From: an uncultured Muribaculaceae bacterium
Lineage (GTDB): Bacteria > Bacteroidota > Bacteroidia > Bacteroidales > Muribaculaceae
Reading direction: 5' to 3'
DNA: 64,000 nucleotides
NCBI GenBank assembly: GCA_910584365.1
Contig: CAJUAF010000013.1
Location: 1-64,000 of the forward strand
Shown here: positions 27,249-36,750 of the stretch, one piece after another
Layout of the letters: every line of letters begins with the position of its first letter
Numbering within the stretch: the first letter of the stretch is position 1
Notes under the pieces: generated by a model
Told to the model about the DNA's origin: nothing
The model's input: the letters and a program-made list of their open reading frames with translations, nothing else
Databases searched by the model: none
Program-made: the position numbers and the translations under genes

Positions 27249-29624
27249 TCAGCGGACGGCGGTTTTGCGGCCGTTGACGATGTAGAGGCCGGCGGGGAGG
27301 CCGGCGGTCGCCTCGGAGAGGGGGAGGTTGGAGCGGAGGAGGCGCCCCGAGAGGTCATAGACTGTCGCGGGGGCATCGGGGTCGGCGGAGTCGGAGGTGA
27401 CGGCGTCTATGCCGGACTGCCCTTTGCTGTCGAGGGTCCAGGCGTTGAGCTGCTTGACGGCGGTGGAGCCGTTGGTGGAGAAGGCTTCGATGCCGTCGGC
27501 GTCAGTGTCGGTGGGGAAGACGCGGATGGAGGTGGCCCAGCGGTCGTTGATGAAGATGTCGACAATCGAGTGGTCGATGAAGATGTTCAGCTTCAGGTCG
27601 GTGCCGCGTTTCTGGAACTCGGGGAGGGTGCAGGTGTAGATGCCGTCATAGACGCCGCGGTCGTTGACCAGGCGGTTCAGGCGCGAGAAGTCGGCTTTCA
27701 GTGTTCCGGTGGCGGGATTGTAAGTGATGGAGCCTTCGCCGGCGCCGTTCTTGAAAATCTTGAAGCCGAAGGAGGCGTCACCGATGGTGAATACTCCCAG
27801 GAGTTCGGCGGCGCGACCCTTGACGGGAGCGAGAGACTGGGTGCCGCTCAGGTCGAATGAGGCGCGGGAGAAGAGGGTGGAGGAGCGCATACCGGTCAGC
27901 CCTTCAAACGGTTTCTGGACCAGTTCCCCTTTCTCGTCGAGGCTCCACTGGCGCGGCAGGGAATAGCAGTGGGCCCATCCGAGGTTCCAGTTGTCTTCGC
28001 TCGGGAGCTTGTCGGGGACGATGCCCAGGGCGATTGTCTTTCCGTCATGATTGTAGATTGTCGGGGAGAGAAGTCCGAAACCGTCGCGGGAGTTGAGTTC
28101 CACGTTCTTTCCGCCCTGGAAACCGGAGGCGGGGGCGAAAGTGCCGTCGGCGTTGATTGTTCCGGTCCAGTAGATGGTGCGCACGCCGGTCGAGGTATTC
28201 AGCGGCGTGGCGGTGAAGAGCCATCGGCCGTCACCCATCGGAGTGATGTTCGGCATTTCCCAGAACACGCCGTCGCGGGCGGCGCTGCTGCCGGTGAAGA
28301 ACAGGGCGCCGTCGTTGCTCCAGGATTTCGAGGAGGGGTCATAGCGGTGGAGGGTGGTGGTGCCGACACCGTTTTTCGAACTGCCGACGATGATATAGGC
28401 ATTGTCGCCGTTACGGAAGAAATAGGGGTCGCGGAAATCATCGCTGAGTCCTTCGGGGCGTCCGTTGATAACCGGATTGTTACCCCACTTGGTCCAGTCG
28501 ATAAGTCCGGCGTCATCGGGTGAGGCTCCCGCGATAGTGGCGCGGCCATAGTCGACAGCCGTGTAGAGGATATTGGGTTTTCCGCCGGTGATTACGTCGT
28601 CGGTGAAGACGCATCCGCTCCAGCATCCCTTGATGTCATACGGAGCGCCCGGAGCGATGGCGATTTTCTCCTCGCGCCAGTCGAACAGGTTCTCCGAGGA
28701 GATATGCCCCCAGTGGAGCCGCGCCATATAGGGACCGTCGGCGTTCTTCTGGAAAAAGAGATGATAGCGGCCGTCGGCCCATACCATGCCGTGGCACTCG
28801 TTGGTCCATGCTGCGGCCGGCATCCCGTGGAAGCGCGGCCGAAGCAGATCATCGGCGAAGCGCGACGCGGGGATGTTCAGGTCGGCGGGATTCTCGGCTT
28901 TCCAGGACTTGATGGTGGCGGCGTCGAGAGCGTCGGTCCAGATTTTGATGTCGTCGATCAGGCCGTTGTAGGAGGTCAGCAGGAAGGGTCCTGAGTAATT
29001 CTCCAGGGTGCCGTGACCCATCTGGAAACGACCCTCTTTGAACGACACAGTGCCGTTGCAGCGGGAAGAGCCTACGGCCTCCCCGTTGTTGTACAGGGTG
29101 ACGTTGCGGGCGTCGCAGTCGATTACCGCCACAAGGTTGTTCCACTGATAGGTGGGCATCGGGGTGTTGACATTTATTTCAACGGGCCATCCTCCGACAA
29201 AAGTGCGGAACGACCATTTCCCGTCGAAGCCGATGAAGAATCCGAAACCTGTCTTGGCCGTCTCGTCGATACAGCTTACGATGGCCGTCTTCTCGGGAGT
29301 GTTCTCGTCGATTTTGACGATGGGATAGGACTCGATGGCCGTCCATAGCGAGACGGTCATTTTCTTTGTTCCCGCGGGTATGATGTTGTTCAGACGGGCG
29401 TCGATGTAGGAGGTGTATCCGTCGAAACGGAGGGCCTGCCCGGCTGCGCCCGGCACATTCTCGGGCGAGAAATGCCCCTGGACGGCAAAACGGTTGCCGC
29501 TTACGGCCTCCTGGATCTGGCCTCCGCGCACATCCATCGGAAAATGGGCCACCAGTTCGGCGTGAAGGCCCGTCGCCGAAACCGCCATTGCTCCGGCGGT
29601 CAGGATAGTTTTCAACTGTTTCAT
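27249..29624 (-). CDS. LamG-GH32-like protein with altered nucleophile motif
   Basis: A 791-residue exported protein (signal peptide about 1-22, HAE). A LamG/concanavalin-like domain (about 25-240) precedes a five-bladed GH32-type domain (about 260-560), then a GH32 C-terminal beta-sandwich (to about 710) and a short sorting-like tail (VYDLSGRLLRSN...AGLYIVNGRKT). FRDP (D399) is intact and WEMPN (E456) replaces WECPD. The nucleophile motif WMNDPNG reads WTNECHG (273-279), putting Glu at the Asp position. Family knowledge: GH32 enzymes hydrolyse fructans. The substitution may signal changed specificity, a binding-only role or loss of activity. It starts 19 nt after the neighbouring paralogue. 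Confidence 0.8.
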   Translation of the reverse strand: MKQLKTILTAGAMAVSATGLHAELVAHFPMDVRGGQIQEAVSGNRFAVQGHFSPENVPGAAGQALRFDGYTSYIDARLNNIIPAGTKKMTVSLWTAIESYPIVKIDENTPEKTAIVSCIDETAKTGFGFFIGFDGKWSFRTFVGGWPVEINVNTPMPTYQWNNLVAVIDCDARNVTLYNNGEAVGSSRCNGTVSFKEGRFQMGHGTLENYSGPFLLTSYNGLIDDIKIWTDALDAATIKSWKAENPADLNIPASRFADDLLRPRFHGMPAAAWTNECHGMVWADGRYHLFFQKNADGPYMARLHWGHISSENLFDWREEKIAIAPGAPYDIKGCWSGCVFTDDVITGGKPNILYTAVDYGRATIAGASPDDAGLIDWTKWGNNPVINGRPEGLSDDFRDPYFFRNGDNAYIIVGSSKNGVGTTTLHRYDPSSKSWSNDGALFFTGSSAARDGVFWEMPNITPMGDGRWLFTATPLNTSTGVRTIYWTGTINADGTFAPASGFQGGKNVELNSRDGFGLLSPTIYNHDGKTIALGIVPDKLPSEDNWNLGWAHCYSLPRQWSLDEKGELVQKPFEGLTGMRSSTLFSRASFDLSGTQSLAPVKGRAAELLGVFTIGDASFGFKIFKNGAGEGSITYNPATGTLKADFSRLNRLVNDRGVYDGIYTCTLPEFQKRGTDLKLNIFIDHSIVDIFINDRWATSIRVFPTDTDADGIEAFSTNGSTAVKQLNAWTLDSKGQSGIDAVTSDSADPDAPATVYDLSGRLLRSNLPLSEATAGLPAGLYIVNGRKTAVR

Positions 29625-29643
29625 GGGAAGATATTTTATTTGA

Positions 29644-32600
29644 TTATTTGATCAGGAATTTGGCCGCCATGTTTCCGGCTGAGACAATGACAAGCCCGCG
29701 GCAGCCGGTCCCGACGATGCCGTCGGCCCCGGTAATCCGTCTGCTCTCAATGATGCGTCCGTCGGCGGTCAGGAGGGTCAGTTGCGTACCGGGCGTCAGG
29801 CCGCGGTAGCCGATTCCTATACCAGGAACGGCGAAAAGCTCCCCTTTGGTATCTGCCGGATAGGATTCTGTTCCCGTCAGGGTGCGTCCCGGGTCTTTTG
29901 TCATCAGATAAGAGAGGGCGTTGGCGTTGAGCCGCTCCACGTTGCCGGTGTAGGCGTTGTCGCCATAACGGGGAGCCAGCTCGCAGGCTGCCAGTCCGTT
30001 GGCGAGTATTGTGCCGGAAGCTCCAGCTGCACGGCCCTTTCCGGCGGTGGGAAGGAATTCTATCACTCCGGCCACGGCATAATCCTGGACGTGGCCCCAG
30101 GTGCCTATAATCCGCGCCTGGTTCTCGTTTTCGAAGCGTTCAACGGTGTTGCGTCCGTCGGCGGTGTAGCTGCAGGCGTTCAGATCCCACAGACAGTTGT
30201 GGTCCTGGCGCCACATCGGCGAGCCGTCGCCGCTCCCGAGCATCGGGAAAGTCTCCCAGGCATAGATGCCGGAGGTGGCAAGTCCTTCATAGACGGGATG
30301 AGTGCGCCGGTCGTAATACTGCGAGGCGTCCGGGGCCTTGTTGTCGGGATTGAGCTGCCACCAGCCTATCTGGGCGTTCAGAGTCCAGGCATCGGAGCCG
30401 TACCCTCCCTCACCGTCGCCGTAGAGACCCGGAGCGAAACGGCTGTCGATGCGCCCTATCCGGTGGACGAACTGGGTCGCGTGGCCGGTCAGCAGCATAT
30501 TGCCGCCATCGGCGTGGAATCCGCGCAATGCCTCGATGACCCGCTCGTCCGTCAGTTCCGCCGGAAGATTCCCTTTCCCGGCGCCGATGCGGTCGATATG
30601 GATCCAGAGAGTGCCGAAATCCCGGGTGGAAAGGCGCGAAGCAACATCCCCCGGAGTAAGGACGGCACCCTCGGGGTACATGGTCCGGAACAGTTCCAGC
30701 GCCGCCGTTTCCTGGGGATTGAGCGCGGCGGGATCATCTCCGGCGATGAGAATCGCAGCGCGGGTGGTGGCGTTCTGCCGCGGAAGCGCGTTCCCGTTGG
30801 GCGACACGTTTCTGACAGAGGACAGAACCCATCCTTCGAGGCTGTTTACCTGCGTAGGGCCGTCGGCAAACGCCTCAATGTCGGTGCCGTCAAGGTCGTG
30901 GGGGAACACACGGACGGTGGCGGCGTAGCGGTCGTTGACAAACAGGTCGATGACCGAGCGGTCTATGAAAAGGTCCAGGACCAGCTCTTTTCCGGGAGCT
31001 ATCTCTTCGGGGAGCGTGGCCTGGTATATGCCGTCGTACACTCCGTCGTTGACTATACGGGGGAGATGCCGCAGACTGACGGTCACCGTGTGGGCCTGCG
31101 GGTCCACGGTCAGGGAGGCGTGGGAGTCGGCCCTGTTGGCCGGGTTGAGGAAGAACCGGAGTCCGAAGGGGGAGTCGCCGCAAGTCCATGTCGAGCGGAT
31201 TTCCGCCTCGCGGCCCCGGACATCTCCCAGGGGGGCCGTGCCGGAAAGTGTGAAGTTGGCGCGGCTGTAATTTACCGGGCTGCGCAGTCCCCTGAGTTCT
31301 TCGGCCGGTTTCTGACAGAGGCGGTTCCGGTCGTCGAGACTCCATTCCCTGGGGAAGGAATAGCAGTGGGCCCAGCCGTTGACCTTGTTGTCGTAACTGC
31401 CGAGTTTGTCGGCGGCTATGCCGAGGGCTATCGTGCGCCCGTCATTCTGCATGATCGAGGGGGAGAGGAGCCCGTAACCCTCCTTGCCGAAGAGATCCAC
31501 GCCGCGGGAGGTCGTGGAGGCGTCATCGGTGACGAAGCGTCCTTCGGAGTCTATACTTCCCGTGCGGTACATGGTTTTCACCCCTTGTGCGGTCCCGAGC
31601 GGAGTATAGACAAAAAGCCATGAACCGTTGTCCATCTTAAGAACCGCCGGCATTTCGATGAACGAGCCGTCGGCATCGGTGTCCCATCCCCAGTAGAACA
31701 GGTCATCGGGGTGAGGAATCCACCGGCCGTCCCGCCAGCGGTGGAGCGTCACCGCGGCGCATTTCTTCGTCACTCCGTCAACCACCCTCTCTTTCTGGGA
31801 TCCTACGACGATACAGGCGTTTTCGCCGTTGCGGAAGAAATAGGGATCGCGGAAATCGTCGCTCAGTCCCTCGGGACGCCCGTCGATCAGGGGCGTGAGG
31901 TTTTTCGTCCAGGAAATCAGAGTATTGTCATATTCCGAGGGGGTTGCCCCGAGAATACGTGCCTTCGCGTAATCCACTCCGGTGTAAAGGATAGCGGGGC
32001 GCCCTCCCGTCAGTTCGTTGTCGGTGTAGACACATCCGCTCCAGCAACCTTTCATGTCGTTATTGAACCGTGTTCCGCTCTCCTCGTCATATGGCTCGCC
32101 GGGTGCGAGTGCTATTCTTTCTTCCTGCCAGTCATAGAGATTCGTTGAGGTCAGATGCCCCCAGTGGAGCCGGGCCATGTAGGGGCCGGCGGCGTTTTTC
32201 TGAAAAAACAGGTGATAGCGTCCGTCATAGTGGATAAGACCGTGGGTTTCGTTGGTCCAGGCGCCGGAAGGGCATCCGTGGAAACGCGGATGCCAGCGGT
32301 CATCCTCATAGCGCGAGGCCGGGACCGTCAGCACCGGCGCCGCATCGGCCCGCCATTGCTTCAGCGCGTCAGCCGGAAGCGCCTCGTCGTAGACCGTCAG
32401 GTCGTCCAGTAGTCCACCGAAAGCAGTTGTCCGGAACGCGTCGGCGCCGGAACCGAACCATTCCTCCCAGCCGTCCTGGGCGATATGCAGCGGGGAGGGT
32501 CCCACGGAGATATCTCCGTGGGAGCAATCGGCCTGGGCCATGAGTTCCCCGTTATTGTAGAAACGCAGTTTCCCTTCATCTGCATCGATTATCGCCGCCA

Positions 32601-33096
32601 GGGAGTTCCACCGGTAGCGCGGCAGCGGGTCGGGGCAGTTTACGATGGCCTTTTCACCGCCGATGTAAGCCTGGAAGCTGTACTGTCCGTCAAAGCCGAT
32701 GAAGAAGCCGAACCCCGAGCGGGCGTTGTCGTCCAGGCAGTTGACAATACAGGTCTGGCCTTCGGGATCGGGGCTGTCTACTTTGATTACCGGATAGGAC
32801 TGGAGAGCCACCCATAGGCTGACCGTCATTTTGCGGCTGACAGGAAGACTCCTTACCGAGGCGCCGACGTATGAGGTATAGCCGTCGAGAAAAAGGGCTT
32901 TCCCCCTGGCTCCGGGGGCGCTTTCGGCGCCGAAGTTCCCCAGGACGTCGAAAGCGTCGCCGCTGACGGTCTCGGTTATTCTGCCCGAGTCGTCGGGATC
33001 GAGGGGATAATGCGCCACAATAGCTGCCGGGGCATCGAGTCCCGACAGCCACAGGGCCGCACACAGTACTATCTTTTTGAGCGGATTGATTTTCAT
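29644..33096 (-). CDS. LamG-GH32-like-DUF4960 fusion protein
   Basis: An 1150-residue exported protein. Order: signal peptide (1-25), LamG-like domain (27-250), GH32-type propeller (about 265-590), GH32 C-terminal beta-sandwich (to about 790), DUF4960 domain (about 805-1070) and a C-terminal tail of about 75 residues. As in its neighbour, the nucleophile motif is changed (WTNETHG, 280-286, E283 for Asp), while FRDP (D417) and an EMP (E481) are kept. DUF4960 is the domain of the levan-binding surface lipoprotein in the Bacteroides thetaiotaomicron fructan locus, so the fusion joins a putative fructan-cutting module to a fructan-binding one. It has no lipobox. It lies 13 nt after the preceding DUF4960 gene. 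Confidence 0.82.
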   Translation of the reverse strand: MKINPLKKIVLCAALWLSGLDAPAAIVAHYPLDPDDSGRITETVSGDAFDVLGNFGAESAPGARGKALFLDGYTSYVGASVRSLPVSRKMTVSLWVALQSYPVIKVDSPDPEGQTCIVNCLDDNARSGFGFFIGFDGQYSFQAYIGGEKAIVNCPDPLPRYRWNSLAAIIDADEGKLRFYNNGELMAQADCSHGDISVGPSPLHIAQDGWEEWFGSGADAFRTTAFGGLLDDLTVYDEALPADALKQWRADAAPVLTVPASRYEDDRWHPRFHGCPSGAWTNETHGLIHYDGRYHLFFQKNAAGPYMARLHWGHLTSTNLYDWQEERIALAPGEPYDEESGTRFNNDMKGCWSGCVYTDNELTGGRPAILYTGVDYAKARILGATPSEYDNTLISWTKNLTPLIDGRPEGLSDDFRDPYFFRNGENACIVVGSQKERVVDGVTKKCAAVTLHRWRDGRWIPHPDDLFYWGWDTDADGSFIEMPAVLKMDNGSWLFVYTPLGTAQGVKTMYRTGSIDSEGRFVTDDASTTSRGVDLFGKEGYGLLSPSIMQNDGRTIALGIAADKLGSYDNKVNGWAHCYSFPREWSLDDRNRLCQKPAEELRGLRSPVNYSRANFTLSGTAPLGDVRGREAEIRSTWTCGDSPFGLRFFLNPANRADSHASLTVDPQAHTVTVSLRHLPRIVNDGVYDGIYQATLPEEIAPGKELVLDLFIDRSVIDLFVNDRYAATVRVFPHDLDGTDIEAFADGPTQVNSLEGWVLSSVRNVSPNGNALPRQNATTRAAILIAGDDPAALNPQETAALELFRTMYPEGAVLTPGDVASRLSTRDFGTLWIHIDRIGAGKGNLPAELTDERVIEALRGFHADGGNMLLTGHATQFVHRIGRIDSRFAPGLYGDGEGGYGSDAWTLNAQIGWWQLNPDNKAPDASQYYDRRTHPVYEGLATSGIYAWETFPMLGSGDGSPMWRQDHNCLWDLNACSYTADGRNTVERFENENQARIIGTWGHVQDYAVAGVIEFLPTAGKGRAAGASGTILANGLAACELAPRYGDNAYTGNVERLNANALSYLMTKDPGRTLTGTESYPADTKGELFAVPGIGIGYRGLTPGTQLTLLTADGRIIESRRITGADGIVGTGCRGLVIVSAGNMAAKFLIK

Positions 33097-33109
33097 GCGG
33101 AAAGTAGTT

Positions 33110-35308
33110 TTACAGAATCAGCTTGGTGACCGTTCCGGCAGCCGATACGATGACCGTTCCGGAAACGTCGACCGGGAAGGAGCCTTCTCCGCTGACGGTG
33201 CGCGCCTCGATCAGGCGTCCGTCAAGACGGTAGACTTCGATGAGGGTGGGACGCGGGAATCCTTCGTAACCGATGCCGCCGGGGATGGCGTGTACAGAGC
33301 CTTGCGCGGAAATTTCCACTTCCTCTACGCCCGATAGGACCCGCTCGTGCCAGGGGGACAGATAATCGATTATATTCGCCGTCAGGCGGTCGGTGTTAGC
33401 CTGGTAATCATTGCCGGGAGTGCGGTCATGGTAGAGCTGGACGCAACCGAGTCCGTTGGCGATGATGGTGCCTTTGGGGGCTTTGTCCTTGTTCAGCTCG
33501 TCGAGACCCGGCTCGGAGGCATACGCCACGGCGGAAGAAGCGGGATGGAATTCCACGATTCCGGCGGCCTGGTGGTTCCAGTCCTGTCCCCAGGTCCCCA
33601 GAACGGTGGCGTTGGCGTCCTGTTCGAAGCGGGCCACTCCGTCGGGTCCATCGGAAATGAATTTGAAGTCGGTCACTGTCACCAGGTAGCGGAGACAGTT
33701 GAAAGTAAGCTGTTCGAGCTGGGAGTGCCAGGCGTTTCCTCCGTTGCGGGGCGCCCATTCACAGGCGGCCAGACCGTTGGCGATGATTCGTCCGCGGTAA
33801 CGGATTGTCGGACGGAACTCCACGATTCCGGCTACGGCGTCATCTGCCACCTGTCCCCACGTGCCGAGTATGCGGGCGTTGCAATCTTCCTGAAAAGCGG
33901 TGATCTTGTTAATCGGGCGCCCTTTGTAAGGGGCGAGATTGTTCAGGTCCCAGAGGCAGTTGTGGTCCTCGCGCCACATTGCCGAGCCGTCGGCGGTTCC
34001 CTCTATGGGGAAAGAGGAGTAGGCGTAGGGGCTGTCTGCGGAAATCAGGTCGGCGAATATGTCGTGGCCGGTGCGGTCATAATAGCCCGTGGCTTCGTCG
34101 TGCCAGTTCCATCCGATATGGGCGTTGATATGCCAGACGTCCGTACCCTCCGCACCGTCGCCGCTTCCGAAAAGGTTCGGAGCATATTCGGCGTCGACGC
34201 GGCCGATGGGGACCACAAGCTGGGTGGCCTGTTTTGTCAGAAGGAGCTGACCTCCGTTTTCGGAATATTGCTTCAGGGCGGCGATCAGGCGCTCGCTGCG
34301 GAATCCTTCCGGCAGGTTCTCCCAACCCGGCTGCAGTCCGCAGCGGTCGATATGGATCCAGAGGCAGTCGAAATGGTTGTAATCCTCGATGAGATCGATG
34401 TTCTCCGGGCCGATTATCTCGACCTTCACAGTCGGGCGCACACGCTTGATAAATCCTTCGGGATTGAGCATGAAATCTGCCGCGGCGCGTTCCTGGGGGT
34501 TCTCGATTTTGTCGATATCGGCGAAACTGTGGACTCCCGGCTCGCTGACATAGATGCCGATAGTGGCGTTCTCGTCGGTCTTCATGGCCAGGCGCCACAT
34601 ACAGTTGTGGTCCTCGCGGTGGGTGGCGGCGTGGGAAGTGTTCCCTTGCATAGGGAACACGCGGTAAGGATTGTTGTCATATATGGGGTCGGGAACGGCG
34701 GCCCATTCCGTGGATGCCATGTCGGTCAGGCCGGCGTAGATGGGATGGTTGCGGCGGTCGACATACTGGCCCAGGGGGTCATCCCCTTGTCGGATGGCGC
34801 CGATCTGGGCGTTGACGGACCAGATGTCGGGATTCTCGCCCCCTTCTCCGGAGGAGAATACGTTGGGGCGCAGATAGTCGGCCAGGCATCCCAGGCCGTC
34901 GGAGTAAAGAAGCTCGATGGCGAACTTCGACATATAGAGGTTTCCTCCGTCCTCATGGAATTTGCGGACGGCATCAAGAAATTTCGGGCTGATGAAAGCC
35001 CCCCTGAATTTCTCGACTCCCTGGCTTTTGCCTATACTGTCGATATGAATCCAGAGACAGTCGAAGTCGGGATATTTGATTTTGTCGACATCCTCGGGGG
35101 TAAGTATGGTGCCGAACTCGCTGAAACGCTCTTTGAAAAGTTTCGCTGCGGCGCGTTCCTGCGGCGGCTGTATGTCATCGACGCTTTTGGCGGCTATATA
35201 CATAGCCATTTTCTGGTATCTTTTCTGGGCGGACGCGTTGCCGGAAAGAATCACCGGCAGCAATATCGCGATGGTCAGTTTAAGGAATGAAAGACTGGAC
35301 TTTATCAT
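33110..35308 (-). CDS. double DUF4960 protein with one domain split around the other
   Basis: A 732-residue exported protein (signal peptide to about residue 28, ASA). It has two DUF4960 copies in a nested order. Residues 33-240 match the first two thirds of a DUF4960 domain, up to REDHNCMWRL. Residues 249-545 are a complete second copy (REDHNCLWDL, GTWGQVADDAVAGIVEF, NGLAACEWAPR, TFNCLRYL). Residues 549-653 supply the missing last third of the first (GTWGQDWNHQAAGIVEF, IANGLGCVQLYHDRT, RLTANIIDYL). A tail of about 75 residues resembles that of the downstream fusion protein. Expected role: fructan binding at the surface or in the periplasm. No lipobox. Confidence 0.8.
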   Translation of the reverse strand: MIKSSLSFLKLTIAILLPVILSGNASAQKRYQKMAMYIAAKSVDDIQPPQERAAAKLFKERFSEFGTILTPEDVDKIKYPDFDCLWIHIDSIGKSQGVEKFRGAFISPKFLDAVRKFHEDGGNLYMSKFAIELLYSDGLGCLADYLRPNVFSSGEGGENPDIWSVNAQIGAIRQGDDPLGQYVDRRNHPIYAGLTDMASTEWAAVPDPIYDNNPYRVFPMQGNTSHAATHREDHNCMWRLAMKTDENATIGIYVSEPGVHSFADIDKIENPQERAAADFMLNPEGFIKRVRPTVKVEIIGPENIDLIEDYNHFDCLWIHIDRCGLQPGWENLPEGFRSERLIAALKQYSENGGQLLLTKQATQLVVPIGRVDAEYAPNLFGSGDGAEGTDVWHINAHIGWNWHDEATGYYDRTGHDIFADLISADSPYAYSSFPIEGTADGSAMWREDHNCLWDLNNLAPYKGRPINKITAFQEDCNARILGTWGQVADDAVAGIVEFRPTIRYRGRIIANGLAACEWAPRNGGNAWHSQLEQLTFNCLRYLVTVTDFKFISDGPDGVARFEQDANATVLGTWGQDWNHQAAGIVEFHPASSAVAYASEPGLDELNKDKAPKGTIIANGLGCVQLYHDRTPGNDYQANTDRLTANIIDYLSPWHERVLSGVEEVEISAQGSVHAIPGGIGYEGFPRPTLIEVYRLDGRLIEARTVSGEGSFPVDVSGTVIVSAAGTVTKLIL

Positions 35309-35390
35309 AATAGGAATGTAGATTCAAGGGAGTAAAAAACGGGTCAGGCAGTATAGACTAAGATTGCGGTCAGCCTCCTGAATGGGGAGG

Positions 35391-35440
35391 CGAAAAAAGA
35401 GAGGCCGCGGGAGATTCCCGGGGGACAGTGCCGCGGCCTC
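35391..35440 (-). terminator. terminator downstream of the single DUF4960 gene
   Basis: GAGGCCGCGG (35401-35410) pairs with CCGCGGCCTC (35431-35440). On the minus strand the stem runs into a TTTTTT tract (35398-35393). It should reduce read-through from the susCD side into the GH32-like genes. Confidence 0.75.
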
Positions 35441-35478
35441 CTGATGGTTGAGGATATATTCGGGAAGGACTTGGGGGA

Positions 35479-36558
35479 TTAACGGACGATGACTTTGGAA
35501 GTCCGGGCGCCCTGGCGCAGGATATAGATGCCGGGAGTCAGGCTGTCGGCTCTGACGGCCATACCCTGGAGATTGAAATATTCGGCGGGAGCGTCGGCGT
35601 CGGCAGCTTCCACGGCCTCTACCGATGCGCTTTCAGGCATGAGGTAGTCAAGGCAGTTGGCGGTCAGACGGGTCAGGTTGTCGTGGTAGACGTTGACGCC
35701 CGTGCGGGGGGACCACTCGCAGGCGGCCAGTCCGTTGGCGATCACGCGGCCGGCGGTTTCACCTTCGGGAAGGAATTCCACGATTCCGGCCACGGCGTAA
35801 TCCTGTACGTGTCCCCAGGTGCCGAGGACAACGGCATTGTTCTGGGTCTCGAAGCGCTCCACGGTGTTGCGTCCTTCGGCTGTGTAGGAGTAAGCGTTCA
35901 GGTCCCACATACAGTTATGGTCTTCGCGCCACAGGGAAGTCTCGGGGTTGCCGGTCCCTTCCATCGGGAAAGTCTCGAAGGGGAAATCCTCGCTGGTGGA
36001 CAATCCTTTGTAGATGGCGTGGCCGCGGCGGTCGTAATACTGCGAAGCGTCCGGCTCCTGGTTGTCGGGGTTGAGCTGCCACCATCCGATCTGGGCGTTG
36101 ACGTTCCAGTTGTCGAATCCTTCGCCGCCGTCGCCGTCACCGTAGATGCCGGGAGCGAAAGAGGCGTCTATGCGGCCGATGCGGGTCAGCAGCTGGGTGG
36201 CCTGTTTGGTAAGGAGGAGGTTTCCGCCGTCGGCTACGAATTTCTTCAGGGCTTCGACGGTGGCTTCATCGGAAAATTCCGCGGGCAGATTACCAAGTCC
36301 TATGCCTACCCGGTCAATATGGATCCAGATACATTCGAGGTTGGCGGCGTTTATTCCGGAAGTCTCTCCGGGAGTGATTATGACTCCGTCGGGATGGGTC
36401 TCGGTAAACCAGCGGGCAGCGGCGTGTTCCTGGAAGTTGTCGATGGATTCGATGTCGGAAGCGCTGATCAGGATGGCGGCGTTGGGATTTGCGTAAACGG
36501 ATGCCGAGCAGGCCAGGGCGGCGGTCAGCATGGCGGATTTGAGTAATGATTTTTTCAT
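35479..36558 (-). CDS. single-domain DUF4960 protein with C-terminal sorting-like tail
   Basis: A 359-residue exported protein with a signal peptide (1-23, VYA) and no lipobox. One DUF4960 domain spans about 25-310, with DHNCMWDLNAYSY, LGTWGHVQDYAVAGIVEF and NGLAACEWSPR. The last 35 residues (YFNLQGMAVRADSLTPGIYI...SKVIVR) match the short tail seen on many secreted Bacteroidales proteins. Predicted fructan binder by domain identity with the levan-binding lipoprotein of B. thetaiotaomicron; not proven. It lies between two strong hairpins, so its level may be set independently of susCD. Confidence 0.8.
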   Translation of the reverse strand: MKKSLLKSAMLTAALACSASVYANPNAAILISASDIESIDNFQEHAAARWFTETHPDGVIITPGETSGINAANLECIWIHIDRVGIGLGNLPAEFSDEATVEALKKFVADGGNLLLTKQATQLLTRIGRIDASFAPGIYGDGDGGEGFDNWNVNAQIGWWQLNPDNQEPDASQYYDRRGHAIYKGLSTSEDFPFETFPMEGTGNPETSLWREDHNCMWDLNAYSYTAEGRNTVERFETQNNAVVLGTWGHVQDYAVAGIVEFLPEGETAGRVIANGLAACEWSPRTGVNVYHDNLTRLTANCLDYLMPESASVEAVEAADADAPAEYFNLQGMAVRADSLTPGIYILRQGARTSKVIVR

Positions 36559-36589
36559 GATTTACATGGAATTAAGAGGGTCGTTAAAG

Positions 36590-36659
36590 ATAAGGTCCGG
36601 GGGCGGGAGCTTTCCTCCTTGCCCGACGGCAAGGCACATGACGGGCCCCCGGACCTTAT
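36590..36659 (-). terminator. large nested hairpin after the surface glycan-binding gene
   Basis: Outer arms 36590-36604 and 36645-36659 are perfect 15-nt reverse complements. An inner stem pairs 36617-36623 with 36628-36634. Located right after the susC-susD-lipoprotein genes, it probably limits or processes the transcript so that susCD is made in excess of the downstream genes. No long T-run follows. Confidence 0.65.
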
Positions 36660-36750
36660 AATCCGGTCAGAATGTATTGGAAATCAGAACCTTTTTACCT
36701 CGTGAATTTCCGCAACCGAAACCGGGATCTTTGGTTTGCTTTTAGTTGAT

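Noticed and set aside
33347..35290. 647-codon open frame on the + strand opposite the double DUF4960 gene
   Set aside because: Antisense shadow of a conserved exported protein.
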